DNA from: NORP110 sp051251595
Lineage (GTDB): Bacteria > Pseudomonadota > Alphaproteobacteria > Rhodobacterales > Rhodobacteraceae
DNA length: 64,000 bases
Direction of reading: 5' to 3'
Assembly (NCBI GenBank): GCA_051251595.1
Contig: JBPOFA010000003.1
Span: forward strand, 186,001 to 250,000
The notes below the pieces were generated by a model that saw only the letters and a list, made by a program, of their open reading frames with translations, had not been told where the DNA came from and ran no database searches. The translations under genes were made by a program, and so were the position numbers. Below, piece after piece: positions 8,599-17,073 of the stretch; position 1 is the stretch's first letter; each line of letters opens with the position of its first letter.

Positions 8599-9241
8599 GG
8601 AACAAGACGCGCTTTTGACGCTGGCCCAATGGTTTTCGCCGTCCTACCCACTTGGCTCTTTCGCCTATTCGCATGGGTTGGAATGGGCGGTCGAGACAGG
8701 CGACGTGTCCGATATCGCCAGCCTGAAAGACTGGTTAGAGACCATCTTGAACCACGGCTCTGGCCGAAACGACGCGATTTTTCTGGCCTGCGCTGCGCGG
8801 GCGGCATCGTTTGAGGATCTTCTGGACATAGATGAATTGGCCCGCGCCATGGCCCCTTCTACAGAAAGATTGCAGGAAACGGTTTTGCAAGGCTGCGCGT
8901 TTTCCCAAACAACCGGTGCGATCTGGCAAACAGACGTGGCAGAACTGACGCTTCCCGTGGCGGTCGGCTGGGCCGCGCAAAAATGCGATCTGCCGCTTGG
9001 GTTGGTGTTGGAGTTCTATCTGTATGCTTTCATATCCAACCTCGTCTCTGTCGGCGTGCGTCTTGTGCCCCTTGGCCAGACGGAAGGTCAGGCCTGCCTT
9101 GCACAGCTGAAACCACTTATCCGCCAGAACGCCGCAGTCGCCTTGCAGGCCAGCCTTGATGATCTGGGCAGCACAGCCGTGATGGTGGATATCGCCTCGA
9201 TGAAACATGAAACGCAATACACAAGGCTCTTTCGGTCATGA
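8570..9241 (+). CDS. ureF: Urease accessory protein UreF
   Basis: UreF is the helical accessory protein that gates the UreG GTPase in the UreDFG-urease activation complex. The diagnostic block F-S-P-S-Y-P-L-G-S-F-A-Y-S-H-G-L-E follows the N-terminus. I chose ATG 8570 (223 residues), which has a GAGGGTGG box 11 bases upstream inside ureE; ATG 8588 (217 residues) is an alternative. A longer open frame extends to 8510, but its extra residues overlap the conserved end of ureE. The stop overlaps the ureG ATG (ATGA). Confidence 0.92.
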   Translation: MAAHIPMPTKEQDALLTLAQWFSPSYPLGSFAYSHGLEWAVETGDVSDIASLKDWLETILNHGSGRNDAIFLACAARAASFEDLLDIDELARAMAPSTERLQETVLQGCAFSQTTGAIWQTDVAELTLPVAVGWAAQKCDLPLGLVLEFYLYAFISNLVSVGVRLVPLGQTEGQACLAQLKPLIRQNAAVALQASLDDLGSTAVMVDIASMKHETQYTRLFRS

Positions 9242-9882
9242 CCTCCCCTAATGGACCTCTTCGGATTGGCATCGGTGGCCCGGTTGGCGCCGGGAAAACC
9301 ACACTAACGGCGGCCCTGTGCCGTGCGCTTAGTGCGCAATTCTCTGTCGGTGTGATCACAAATGACATCTATACTCAGGAAGACGCCGACGCATTGCTGC
9401 GCCTGCAAGTTCTTCCCGGGGATCGGATCATCGGTGTGGAAACCGGCGGCTGCCCGCATACGGCCATTCGAGAGGACGCCTCGATCAACCTTGCTGCTGT
9501 GGCCGAGCTGCGAAGCCGCCACGACGATCTGGATCTTGTCCTGATCGAATCCGGCGGGGACAACCTGTCCGCGACCTTCAGCCCGGAACTTGCGGACCTG
9601 ACGATCTATGTGATCGACGTCGCCGCAGGCGAAGAAATCCCGCGCAAGGGCGGCCCGGCGATCACCAAATCCGATATTCTGGTGATCAACAAAACCGATC
9701 TTGCCCCACATGTGGGGGCATCCCTGGATGTGATGGAACGCGACAGCTTGAAAATGCGCAAGGGATTACCGTTTGTTTTCGCCGGATTGAAATCTGGTGC
9801 GGGCCTTGACCAGATCGTCAGTTTGCTGCTGGATCTGGGCGGGTTGCAGCCCAAAGCCAAGCCAAAGGTCGCCCCCGTTTGA
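9238..9882 (+). CDS. ureG: Urease accessory GTPase UreG
   Basis: SIMIBI-class GTPase of 214 residues that powers nickel insertion into urease. The P-loop GGPVGAGKTT is at residues 13-22; the C-P-H-T metal-binding motif (E-T-G-G-C-P-H-T) and the guanine-specificity motif V-I-N-K-T-D-L-A are present. It is translationally coupled to ureF by a 4-base overlap and ends the urease operon. The 105 bases that follow contain no clear terminator. Confidence 0.97.
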   Translation: MTSPNGPLRIGIGGPVGAGKTTLTAALCRALSAQFSVGVITNDIYTQEDADALLRLQVLPGDRIIGVETGGCPHTAIREDASINLAAVAELRSRHDDLDLVLIESGGDNLSATFSPELADLTIYVIDVAAGEEIPRKGGPAITKSDILVINKTDLAPHVGASLDVMERDSLKMRKGLPFVFAGLKSGAGLDQIVSLLLDLGGLQPKAKPKVAPV

Positions 9883-9987
9883 ATTTTCACGATTTGAGAC
9901 GTTGAACACCGCCCGTTCGCGTCTTAGACCTATGTAAACACCAATAGAATTCATCCTTGGTGCTGTGTCGTTGTGGGGGGAGAGGCA

Positions 9988-11442
9988 ATGAAGACTTATC
10001 TTGGAATTGATCTTGGTACCTCTGGGGTCAAAGCGTTGTTGATGGACGCGGATCAGAACATTCTGGGGTCCGGCAGCGCCAGCCTCGATGTTTCTCGTCC
10101 GCATTCCGGATGGTCGGAACAAGATCCCCAGGACTGGATCACGGCGACCACCTTGGCGATCAAGAATCTTGCAAAGGGCCATGACCTGTCCAATGTCGGC
10201 GGGATCGGCCTTTCGGGACATATGCATGGGGCCACGGCCCTGGATGCAAACGGGGTGCCGGTGCGCCCCTGCATCCTGTGGAATGACACGCGCAGCCATG
10301 TCGAAGCGGCAGAACTGGACGCAAACCCAATTTTTCGGGACCTTACTGGCAACATCGTCTTTCCGGGCTTCACCGCGCCCAAGCTTTTGTGGATGAAGCG
10401 GAATGAGCCTGATTTGTTCGACAAAGTCGCCATGGTGCTGCTTCCGAAAGACTACCTGCGCCTTTGGCTGACCGGTGAAAACATTTCGGAAATGTCCGAC
10501 AGCGCCGGAACCGCCTGGCTTGATGTGGCGAAACGAGACTGGTCAGAAGAGCTTTTGGCCGCCACGGGCCTTACCCGCGACCAGATGCCAAGCCTTGTCG
10601 AAGGCACGGATATTGGTGGGCGGCTGCGCAAAGACCTCGCGGCAGAACTGGGCTTGCCAGAGGACACCCCGGTTGCTGGCGGTGGCGGTGACAATGCGGC
10701 CTCTGCGATTGGGATCGGCGCGGTGCGGGCGGGTGGCGCCTTTGCATCGCTAGGAACCTCTGGCGTTTTGTTCGTTGCGACCGCATCTTATGCGCCAAAT
10801 GCAGACAGCGCCGTGCACACATTTTGTCACGCGGTTCCAGACCGTTGGCACCAAATGGGGGTCATCCTGTCGGCCACAGATTGTCTGAACTGGTTTGCCA
10901 GCATCACCGATATGACGCCACCAAAGCTGACCGGGGAAATCGGGACAGAGGTGAAAGTGCCCGGTCCGGTCATTTTCCTGCCCTATCTGTCCGGTGAACG
11001 CACGCCTCATAACGATGCCGAAATCCGCGGGCAGTTCCTGAACCTGTCGCACCGCACCACGCGTGCAGACATGACCCGCGCCATACTGGAATCCGTCGCC
11101 TTTGCCTTCCGCGACAGCCTTGAGGCCTTGGCCGTTGCCGGGACGAAGCTGGATCGCGTGATCGCGGTCGGTGGCGGTTCTGCGTCTCCCTATTGGTTGC
11201 AAGTTCTGGCGGATGTTTTGAACATGCCTGTGGATTTGCCCAAAGACGGGGATTTCGGCGCAGCCTTTGGCGCGGCGCGCTTTGGCCTGATCGCGGCCAC
11301 GGGCGCGGACCCGGATCAGGTCTGCACCCCGCCTGAGGTTGAAAAAACCTATGTGCCGGACGCGTCACGCGTTTCTGCATTCGCCGACACGTACCAAAAC
11401 TATCGCAAGGCCTACCCGGCACTAAAGGGGCTGTTGTCCTAA
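9988..11442 (+). CDS. xylB: Xylulokinase-like FGGY-family carbohydrate kinase
   Basis: FGGY kinase of 484 residues, the usual length for bacterial XylB, which phosphorylates D-xylulose to xylulose 5-phosphate. The phosphate-1 motif L-G-I-D-L-G-T-S-G-V-K is at the N-terminus; the G-L-S-G-H-M-H-G and P-C-I-L-W-N-D-T-R blocks match XylB. The second-domain G-G-G-S-A-S-P-Y motif is also present. The ATG at 9988 is preceded by GGGGGGAGAG, so a GTG 15 bases earlier was rejected. It is followed by an isomerase-like and a dehydrogenase-like gene, suggesting a pentose or polyol pathway. Confidence 0.88.
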   Translation: MKTYLGIDLGTSGVKALLMDADQNILGSGSASLDVSRPHSGWSEQDPQDWITATTLAIKNLAKGHDLSNVGGIGLSGHMHGATALDANGVPVRPCILWNDTRSHVEAAELDANPIFRDLTGNIVFPGFTAPKLLWMKRNEPDLFDKVAMVLLPKDYLRLWLTGENISEMSDSAGTAWLDVAKRDWSEELLAATGLTRDQMPSLVEGTDIGGRLRKDLAAELGLPEDTPVAGGGGDNAASAIGIGAVRAGGAFASLGTSGVLFVATASYAPNADSAVHTFCHAVPDRWHQMGVILSATDCLNWFASITDMTPPKLTGEIGTEVKVPGPVIFLPYLSGERTPHNDAEIRGQFLNLSHRTTRADMTRAILESVAFAFRDSLEALAVAGTKLDRVIAVGGGSASPYWLQVLADVLNMPVDLPKDGDFGAAFGAARFGLIAATGADPDQVCTPPEVEKTYVPDASRVSAFADTYQNYRKAYPALKGLLS

Positions 11443-11538
11443 ATATTCGCGGACACTCCCCAAGGCACCTATGGGCCATCGGACATAGATTTCGACCCGC
11501 GTGGTCGGACAGACAGAAATCATCTTGGGAGGAATAAG

Positions 11539-12594
11539 ATGAAGACGATGAAGGGGCCAGCGCTGTTTCTGGCACAATTCGCAGGCGACGAAGCGCCGTT
11601 TAATTCATGGGATGCCATCACTAAATGGGCCGCGGATTGCGGTTATCAGGGCGTTCAGGTTCCCAGCTGGGACGGACGCCTGATTGATCTGGACAAGGCT
11701 GCTGAAAGCAAAACCTATTGCGATGACTTCAAAGGTCAGGCCGCAGCCAACGGCATCGAAGTGACAGAGCTTTCGACTCATTTACAGGGGCAGCTTGTGG
11801 CCGTTCACCCGGCCTATGACACAGCCTTTGACGGCTTTGCCGCCCCCGCGGTTCAGGGCGATCCGGCCGCGCGTCAGGCCTGGGCCGTCGATCAGGTTAA
11901 AAAGGCGATTTCGGCCAGCAACAAGATGGGAATAGGCGCTATGGCATCCTTTTCCGGCGCGCTTGCATGGCCCTATCTTTACCCTTGGCCGCAGCGTCCG
12001 GCGGGGCTTGTTGAAACCGCGTTTGACGAATTGGCCAAACGCTGGCGTCCGCTTTTGGATCACGCAGAGGAAAACGGCGTCGATATCTGCTATGAAATCC
12101 ACCCTGGCGAAGACCTGCATGATGGCGCAACATTTGAGATGTTCCTGGAACGCGTCGACAATCATGCGCGGTGCAACATGTTGTACGATCCGTCGCATTA
12201 CGTGCTGCAATGTCTCGATTACATCGACCACATCGACATCTACAAAGACCGGATCAAAATGTTCCACGTCAAAGATGCCGAATTTAATCCGACGGGGCGC
12301 CAAGGCGTCTATGGCGGTTTTCAGTCCTGGGAAAATCGGGCAGGGCGCTTTCGCAGTCTGGGCGATGGTCAGGTGGATTTCCGCGCGATCTTTTCCAAAC
12401 TGGCCCAATATGACTTTGACGGTTGGCCGGTGGTCGAATGGGAATGCTGCCTGAAACACCCCGAAGACGGGGCGCGCGAAGGTGCGAAATTCGTCGCGGA
12501 TCACATTATTCGGGTCACAGAGCGGGCCTTTGATGACTTCGCGGATGGCGGCACGGATGAGGCTGCGAACCGCAAAATGCTCGGTATTGGATAA
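11539..12594 (+). CDS. Sugar phosphate isomerase/epimerase (xylose isomerase-like TIM barrel)
   Basis: A 351-residue TIM-barrel protein of the AP endonuclease 2/xylose isomerase-like family. Likely metal ligands are in Y-E-I-H-P-G-E, D-P-S-H, M-F-H-V-K-D-A-E and the late W-E-C-C block. A GGGAGG ribosome site precedes the ATG. The gene lies 96 bases after the xylulokinase and 11 bases before a Gfo/Idh dehydrogenase, a pairing common in oxidative catabolism of inositols, polyols and unusual sugars. The substrate cannot be assigned from sequence. Confidence 0.85.
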   Translation: MKTMKGPALFLAQFAGDEAPFNSWDAITKWAADCGYQGVQVPSWDGRLIDLDKAAESKTYCDDFKGQAAANGIEVTELSTHLQGQLVAVHPAYDTAFDGFAAPAVQGDPAARQAWAVDQVKKAISASNKMGIGAMASFSGALAWPYLYPWPQRPAGLVETAFDELAKRWRPLLDHAEENGVDICYEIHPGEDLHDGATFEMFLERVDNHARCNMLYDPSHYVLQCLDYIDHIDIYKDRIKMFHVKDAEFNPTGRQGVYGGFQSWENRAGRFRSLGDGQVDFRAIFSKLAQYDFDGWPVVEWECCLKHPEDGAREGAKFVADHIIRVTERAFDDFADGGTDEAANRKMLGIG

Positions 12595-12605
12595 GGAATT
12601 AGAAC

Positions 12606-13778
12606 ATGGCAATTGATGGAACTTCAGATACATTTGCGCGCCCTTTGCGCTTGGGCATGGTTGGCGGGGGGCGTGATGCCTTTATCGGGGCCGTGCACCG
12701 GATCGCTTCACGCATAGATGGCAATTACGAACTGGTCGCCGGGGCGTTCAGCTCTACCCCTGAAAAGTCCAAGGCCTCTGGCGCCGATCTGGGCATCGCC
12801 GATGATCGTTGTTATGGCGATTATCTGGAAATGGCGAAACGTGAGGCACGTTTGAAAACGGGGATCGATGCGGTCGCGATCGTGACCCCGAACCACATGC
12901 ATTACCCTGTGGCCCGTGAATTTCTAAAGCGCGGCATTCACGTGATCTGCGACAAACCGCTGACCCATTCACTGCCCGATGCCCGCAAAATGCTGGCCGC
13001 AGCAGAGAAATCCGATGCGCTGTTCATTTTGACCCATAACTACACAGCCTACCCAATGATCCGGCAGGCCCGCGAGATGATCGCAAGCGGGATGCTGGGA
13101 AAATTGCGGGTGGTGAATGTAGAATATGCGCAAGACTGGCTGGCCGAAAATCTGGAAGAAGACGGCCAGAAACAAGCCGCTTGGCGTACAGACCCGAACC
13201 AATCCGGGGCAGGGGGATCAACCGGCGATATCGGCACTCACGCCTTCAACCTGGCCTCTTTCGTCTCTGGTCTGACGCTGGATTCTTTGTCAGCCGATCT
13301 TAGCAGTTTTGTGGATGGGCGCGTGCTCGACGATAACGCCCATGTCATGATGCGATTTGACGGCGGGGCCAAGGGCTTTTTGTGGTGCAGTCAGGTCGCG
13401 ACGGGATGCGAAAACGGCCTGAAATTAAGGGTTTACGGCGAAAAAGGCGGACTGGAGTGGAGCCAGGAAAACCCGAATTACCTGTGGTATTCTCCACTTG
13501 GCGAACCCAAAAGAAGGCTAACACGCGGCGGTCCGGAAACCGGCGAGGCCGCAGCGCGGATGACGCGCATTCCTGCCGGCCACCCAGAGGGCTATCTGGA
13601 AGGTTTCGCAAACATCTACACAGAGGCCGCAACCGCGATCCGGGCGGCAGAGGCCGGTGAACCGGTTCCTCAGGATGTTGTCTATCCGACAGTGCAGGAT
13701 GGCATGTTGGGTGTTTCTTTCGTTGATGCCTGTGTTCGGTCGTCGAACCGCAACGGGGCTTGGGTAAAACTGTCCTAA
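12606..13778 (+). CDS. Gfo/Idh/MocA-family NAD(P)-dependent dehydrogenase
   Basis: Oxidoreductase of 390 residues. The N-terminal Rossmann motif L-G-M-V-G-G-G lies near residues 17-23, the nicotinamide-site motif C-D-K-P-L-T (a variant of E-K-P) near 119, and the C-terminal domain is alpha/beta with G-D-I-G-T-H-A-F. It probably oxidises a sugar or polyol hydroxyl and acts with the adjacent TIM-barrel enzyme. An AAGGAATTAGAAC leader with ribosome site couples it to that gene. The unit ends at a strong terminator 46 bases downstream. Confidence 0.88.
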   Translation: MAIDGTSDTFARPLRLGMVGGGRDAFIGAVHRIASRIDGNYELVAGAFSSTPEKSKASGADLGIADDRCYGDYLEMAKREARLKTGIDAVAIVTPNHMHYPVAREFLKRGIHVICDKPLTHSLPDARKMLAAAEKSDALFILTHNYTAYPMIRQAREMIASGMLGKLRVVNVEYAQDWLAENLEEDGQKQAAWRTDPNQSGAGGSTGDIGTHAFNLASFVSGLTLDSLSADLSSFVDGRVLDDNAHVMMRFDGGAKGFLWCSQVATGCENGLKLRVYGEKGGLEWSQENPNYLWYSPLGEPKRRLTRGGPETGEAAARMTRIPAGHPEGYLEGFANIYTEAATAIRAAEAGEPVPQDVVYPTVQDGMLGVSFVDACVRSSNRNGAWVKLS

Positions 13779-13823
13779 CCAGCCCCTTTTTCGCGCGGCG
13801 GACTGATCCGTGCCGCCTAAAAT

Positions 13824-13853
13824 AAAACCTGCCCCGCACGGGGCAGGTTTTTT
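13824..13853 (+). terminator. Strong intrinsic terminator
   Basis: A perfect 12-bp stem (13824-13835 with 13840-13851), GC-rich with a 4-base GCAC loop, flanked by A and T runs. It ends the sugar/polyol unit and separates it from the polysaccharide locus. The A4 and T6 flanks would allow it to work in both directions. Confidence 0.92.
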
Positions 13854-13994
13854 GAATTTCCAGACGTGGCAATAGAACAGATTTTAGGGACCATTTTGCA
13901 CAGTTTCTTGAAGCGCCGCAAAGACTTGTGGACCCAAAGCCTGATTGTTTGTATGGGTTCGGCCAAAGTTTACGATCAATGAGGAATATTTCGC

Positions 13995-15137
13995 GTGAAT
14001 AGCGATAATCCGATCCAAACCAGTTCTGGTGAACCCGTATCACAAAAACCAGGGCAACTGGACGTTGCAGTTGTCATCCCGACCTACAACGAGCGTGACA
14101 ATGTTCCCGAAATCATCAGGCGCTTGGATGCCGTCCTTGGGCATCTAAGATACGAAATCATCTTTGTTGATGACAACAGCCCTGATGGCACATCTGACGT
14201 CGTGCGTGACCGGTCATTGGACTATCCGCGCGTTCGATGTGTCACCCGCGTCGGTCGCCGTGGTTTGTCCAGCGCTGCGATCGAAGGCATGATGGCGACG
14301 ACAGCGCCTGTTGTGGCGGTGATTGACGGCGATATGCAGCACGACGAAGCACAATTGCCAGCGATGCTGGACAAACTGAACGCGGAAAATCTGGATGTCG
14401 TTGTCGGCTCTCGCTACGCCGAGGGCGGTGGTTTCGGCGAATGGTCTGACCGCAGACGCCGCATGTCCGAGCTGGCCACCTCAATGGCCAAACGCTTGAC
14501 CGGTGTTGATCTTTCTGACCCGATGAGTGGCTTTTTCATGGTGCGCAGCGCCAGCCTTCGCGAAAAAGTGGCCGACCTGACAGGTGTTGGGTACAAGATT
14601 TTATTGGACCTTTTGTCTGCGCCGGGCAAACAACTGACTGTTGGGGAAGTCCCTTACGAATTTCGGACCCGGGAATTGGGCGAAAGCAAGCTGGACAGCA
14701 AGGTCATTCTGGAATTTGCCGAGCTGCTGATTGCCCGCACAGTAGGGCGCTGGGTGCCGACGAAATTCATCATGTTCTCTATTGTTGGTGCATCCGGCGT
14801 CATCGTTCACATGTTGATCCTCACCTATCTTTTTCGCGGCGGGTACAGCAGTTTCTTTGTGGCCCAGGCCACAGCGACAATTGTCGCCATGACCACGAAT
14901 TTCCTCGTGAACAACTTCTTCACATATTATGACCGACAGTTGCGCGGGTGGAAGCTTATCCCCGGCTGGCTGTCGTTTTGCGCTGCGTCCTCGGTCGGGG
15001 CTGTGGCCAATCTGGGGGTCGCTGTTTACATGTTTGAAACGGCACATGTCATCTGGTTTGCGTCTGCGCTGGCCGGGGTGATCGTCGGGTCAGCCTGGAA
15101 TTACGCTGTGACCGCATTGCTGACCTGGAAGTCGTAA
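13995..15137 (+). CDS. Polyprenyl-phosphate glycosyltransferase (GT2, DPM1-like) fused to a GtrA membrane domain
   Basis: A 380-residue two-domain protein. Residues about 20-240 form a GT2 domain with V-V-I-P-T-Y-N-E-R, D-D-N-S-P-D-G-T and the D-G-D-M-Q-H-D-E metal site, typical of dolichol- or undecaprenyl-phosphate mannosyl/glucosyltransferases. Residues about 250-380 are four hydrophobic segments of the GtrA type, which moves the lipid-linked sugar across the inner membrane. The start ATA-free GTG at 13995 follows a GAGGAA site. The next gene, overlapping by one base, is a truncated GT39-like protein that would have been the acceptor-side transferase, so the cassette may be non-functional. 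Confidence 0.88.
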   Translation: MNSDNPIQTSSGEPVSQKPGQLDVAVVIPTYNERDNVPEIIRRLDAVLGHLRYEIIFVDDNSPDGTSDVVRDRSLDYPRVRCVTRVGRRGLSSAAIEGMMATTAPVVAVIDGDMQHDEAQLPAMLDKLNAENLDVVVGSRYAEGGGFGEWSDRRRRMSELATSMAKRLTGVDLSDPMSGFFMVRSASLREKVADLTGVGYKILLDLLSAPGKQLTVGEVPYEFRTRELGESKLDSKVILEFAELLIARTVGRWVPTKFIMFSIVGASGVIVHMLILTYLFRGGYSSFFVAQATATIVAMTTNFLVNNFFTYYDRQLRGWKLIPGWLSFCAASSVGAVANLGVAVYMFETAHVIWFASALAGVIVGSAWNYAVTALLTWKS

Positions 15138-15550
15138 TGGAACAGGGCGGGAAAGAAGGTAAGAACCCTATTTTCGTCCTTCTGTTGCTCTGGCTTTTTG
15201 CGACGGCTGTAAATCTTACCAAACCTTATCATATTGATGATGTTGCACATTTACTTATTGCAGAGTGGATCCAAACGGATCCGCTCCATCCCCTAAGTGG
15301 CTTTTTAAGCTGGGGTAATGTGCCAGAACCGATCTTTATCACAAACCAGCCGCATCTGTTCTTTTTCATGATGGCAGGCGTCATGTCTCTCTTTGGGTCG
15401 TCAGAGTTTGTGATGCATTTGTTTCTGTCGGTGTTCACATTTGCCGCGATTTGGTGGACCCACGCCAAAGGACGCTGCACAGATATTCCGCGAAAGAAAT
15501 ACAAACTTTGCCAATTTGTCACGTCGCATTCTGCAATTTCAGCGCCATAA
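15137..15550 (+). pseudogene. Truncated GT39-like membrane glycosyltransferase (N-terminal fragment)
   Basis: A 137-residue open frame starting at the stop codon of the GT2-GtrA gene. The first about 110 residues have a transmembrane helix, then a H-I-D-D loop motif and N-Q-P-H-L-F-F-F-M-M resembling the first periplasmic loop of PMT/ArnT-type (GT39) transferases, which are normally 450 or more residues with many membrane segments. After residue 110 the sequence becomes polar and ends. I take it as a 3' deletion remnant. No continuation in other frames was found in the 94 bases before manC. The family call is by eye. Confidence 0.6.
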
Positions 15551-15644
15551 AGATGCCGAAGTTGCATGGATATAAGTCCGGTAAAGCTCGATCATAGTGT
15601 TGTGGTCGATAAATTTGTTATGTCAGTAAAAATGGTGGTGCTTT

Positions 15645-17063
15645 ATGAGCCAGATACATCCAGTAATTTTGTGCGGCGGGTCCGGGACACGCCTGTGGCC
15701 TAGCTCGCGCAAAGCCTTTCCGAAACAGTTTTCCCCGCTCATGGGTAAGGATAGCTTGTTCCAACATACATTGCGGCGCCTGTCTGACCCAATGTTTACC
15801 AAACCGATCGTTTTGACGAACGAAGAGTTTCGGTTTCTGGCGCAGGACCAGGCAGAAGAATTGGGTCTGGACGACGCTCAGGTCGTTCTTGAACCCGTGG
15901 GTCGCGATACAGCACCTGCGATTTTGACAGCGGCGCTTATGTTGGCTGACACACCGGATGCTTTGATGCTGGTGGCACCGTCAGACCACCTGGTTGAACG
16001 ACCAGAGGTCTTGCTGGAGGCATTCAAGAATGGTGCAGAGGCCGCCAAAGACGGGCACCTCGTGACCTTTGGCGTGACGCCAGATGCCCCGGAAACTGGC
16101 TTTGGCTATTTGGAAATTGATGGAAAATTCACATCCGGCATTTCCGCGCCACTGAAACGGTTCGTTGAAAAGCCGAATGCAGAAAAGGCAGCTGAAATGC
16201 TCGCCTCGGGTCAATACTTGTGGAACGCCGGGATATTCTTGTTCCGGGTTCGCGATATCCTCGCCGCGTTTGAAGCCCATGCAAGTGACATGATCGCTCC
16301 CTGCCGCGAAGCTTTGGACAAAGCGAAAAAAGACCTTGGTTTCTTGCGTTTGGATGCTGACGCCTACGGCGCTGTGCGGTCCCAATCCATCGACTTTGCT
16401 GTGATGGAAAAAACCGATGGCATTCACGCCGTTCCGTTTGAGGCAGGCTGGTCCGATCTTGGCAGCTGGGCCTCTTTGCACGCGGTGCTGGCACAGGATG
16501 AAAACAACGTTTCCAAGGCCGGAAATGTCACGGCGATAGAGTGTGAAAACACTTTGCTGCGCTCCGAAGATGATAGCATTCATCTTGTGGGGCTGGGGCT
16601 TAAAGACACAGTCGCCGTTGCCATGCGCGACGCCGTTCTGGTGGCCGACATGAAGCAGGGACAAAAGGTCAAACAGGTTGTCGAAACGCTGCGCCTGAAT
16701 GAGGCGTCTCAGGCCGATGACTATCCTCGTTTTCACCGCCCTTGGGGGTGGTACGAAACGCTATGCCTTGGCAACCGGTTTCAGGTGAAACGCATTATGG
16801 TCAAGCCCGGCGGCATTCTTAGCCTTCAAAGTCATGTCCACCGCTCTGAACATTGGGTCGTGGTCGAGGGCACTGCACAAGTGACCGTCGGCAAAGAGGT
16901 CAAATTGCTCTCCGAAAACCAGTCCGTCTATATTCCCCTAGGGGAAGTGCATCGCATGGAAAACCCGGGCAAAGTCCCGATGTATCTAATCGAAGTGCAA
17001 ACCGGCAGCTATCTCGGCGAAGATGACATCAAACGGTATGAGGATATTTATGACCGCAGTTAA
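15645..17063 (+). CDS. manC: Mannose-1-phosphate guanylyltransferase / mannose-6-phosphate isomerase
   Basis: Bifunctional ManC/CpsB/AlgA-type enzyme of 472 residues making GDP-mannose from mannose 1-phosphate (N-terminal domain) and interconverting mannose 6-phosphate and fructose 6-phosphate (C-terminal type II cupin). The nucleotidyltransferase signature L-C-G-G-S-G-T-R-L-W-P is near residues 9-19, F-V-E-K-P-N is the sugar-phosphate motif, and the cupin has H-V-H-R-S-E-H-W with Q-S-V-Y-I-P. It provides GDP-mannose for the surrounding glycosyltransferases. No phosphomannomutase is in the window. Confidence 0.95.
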   Translation: MSQIHPVILCGGSGTRLWPSSRKAFPKQFSPLMGKDSLFQHTLRRLSDPMFTKPIVLTNEEFRFLAQDQAEELGLDDAQVVLEPVGRDTAPAILTAALMLADTPDALMLVAPSDHLVERPEVLLEAFKNGAEAAKDGHLVTFGVTPDAPETGFGYLEIDGKFTSGISAPLKRFVEKPNAEKAAEMLASGQYLWNAGIFLFRVRDILAAFEAHASDMIAPCREALDKAKKDLGFLRLDADAYGAVRSQSIDFAVMEKTDGIHAVPFEAGWSDLGSWASLHAVLAQDENNVSKAGNVTAIECENTLLRSEDDSIHLVGLGLKDTVAVAMRDAVLVADMKQGQKVKQVVETLRLNEASQADDYPRFHRPWGWYETLCLGNRFQVKRIMVKPGGILSLQSHVHRSEHWVVVEGTAQVTVGKEVKLLSENQSVYIPLGEVHRMENPGKVPMYLIEVQTGSYLGEDDIKRYEDIYDRS

Positions 17064-17073
17064 GCGCGGTCAT
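17050..17073. terminator. Bidirectional hairpin between convergent genes
   Basis: An 8-bp inverted repeat ATGACCGC/GCGGTCAT with an 8-base loop spans the manC stop and lies against the stop of the convergent beta-helix gene. There is no T-run on either side, so intrinsic termination is only possible, not shown. Confidence 0.35.
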
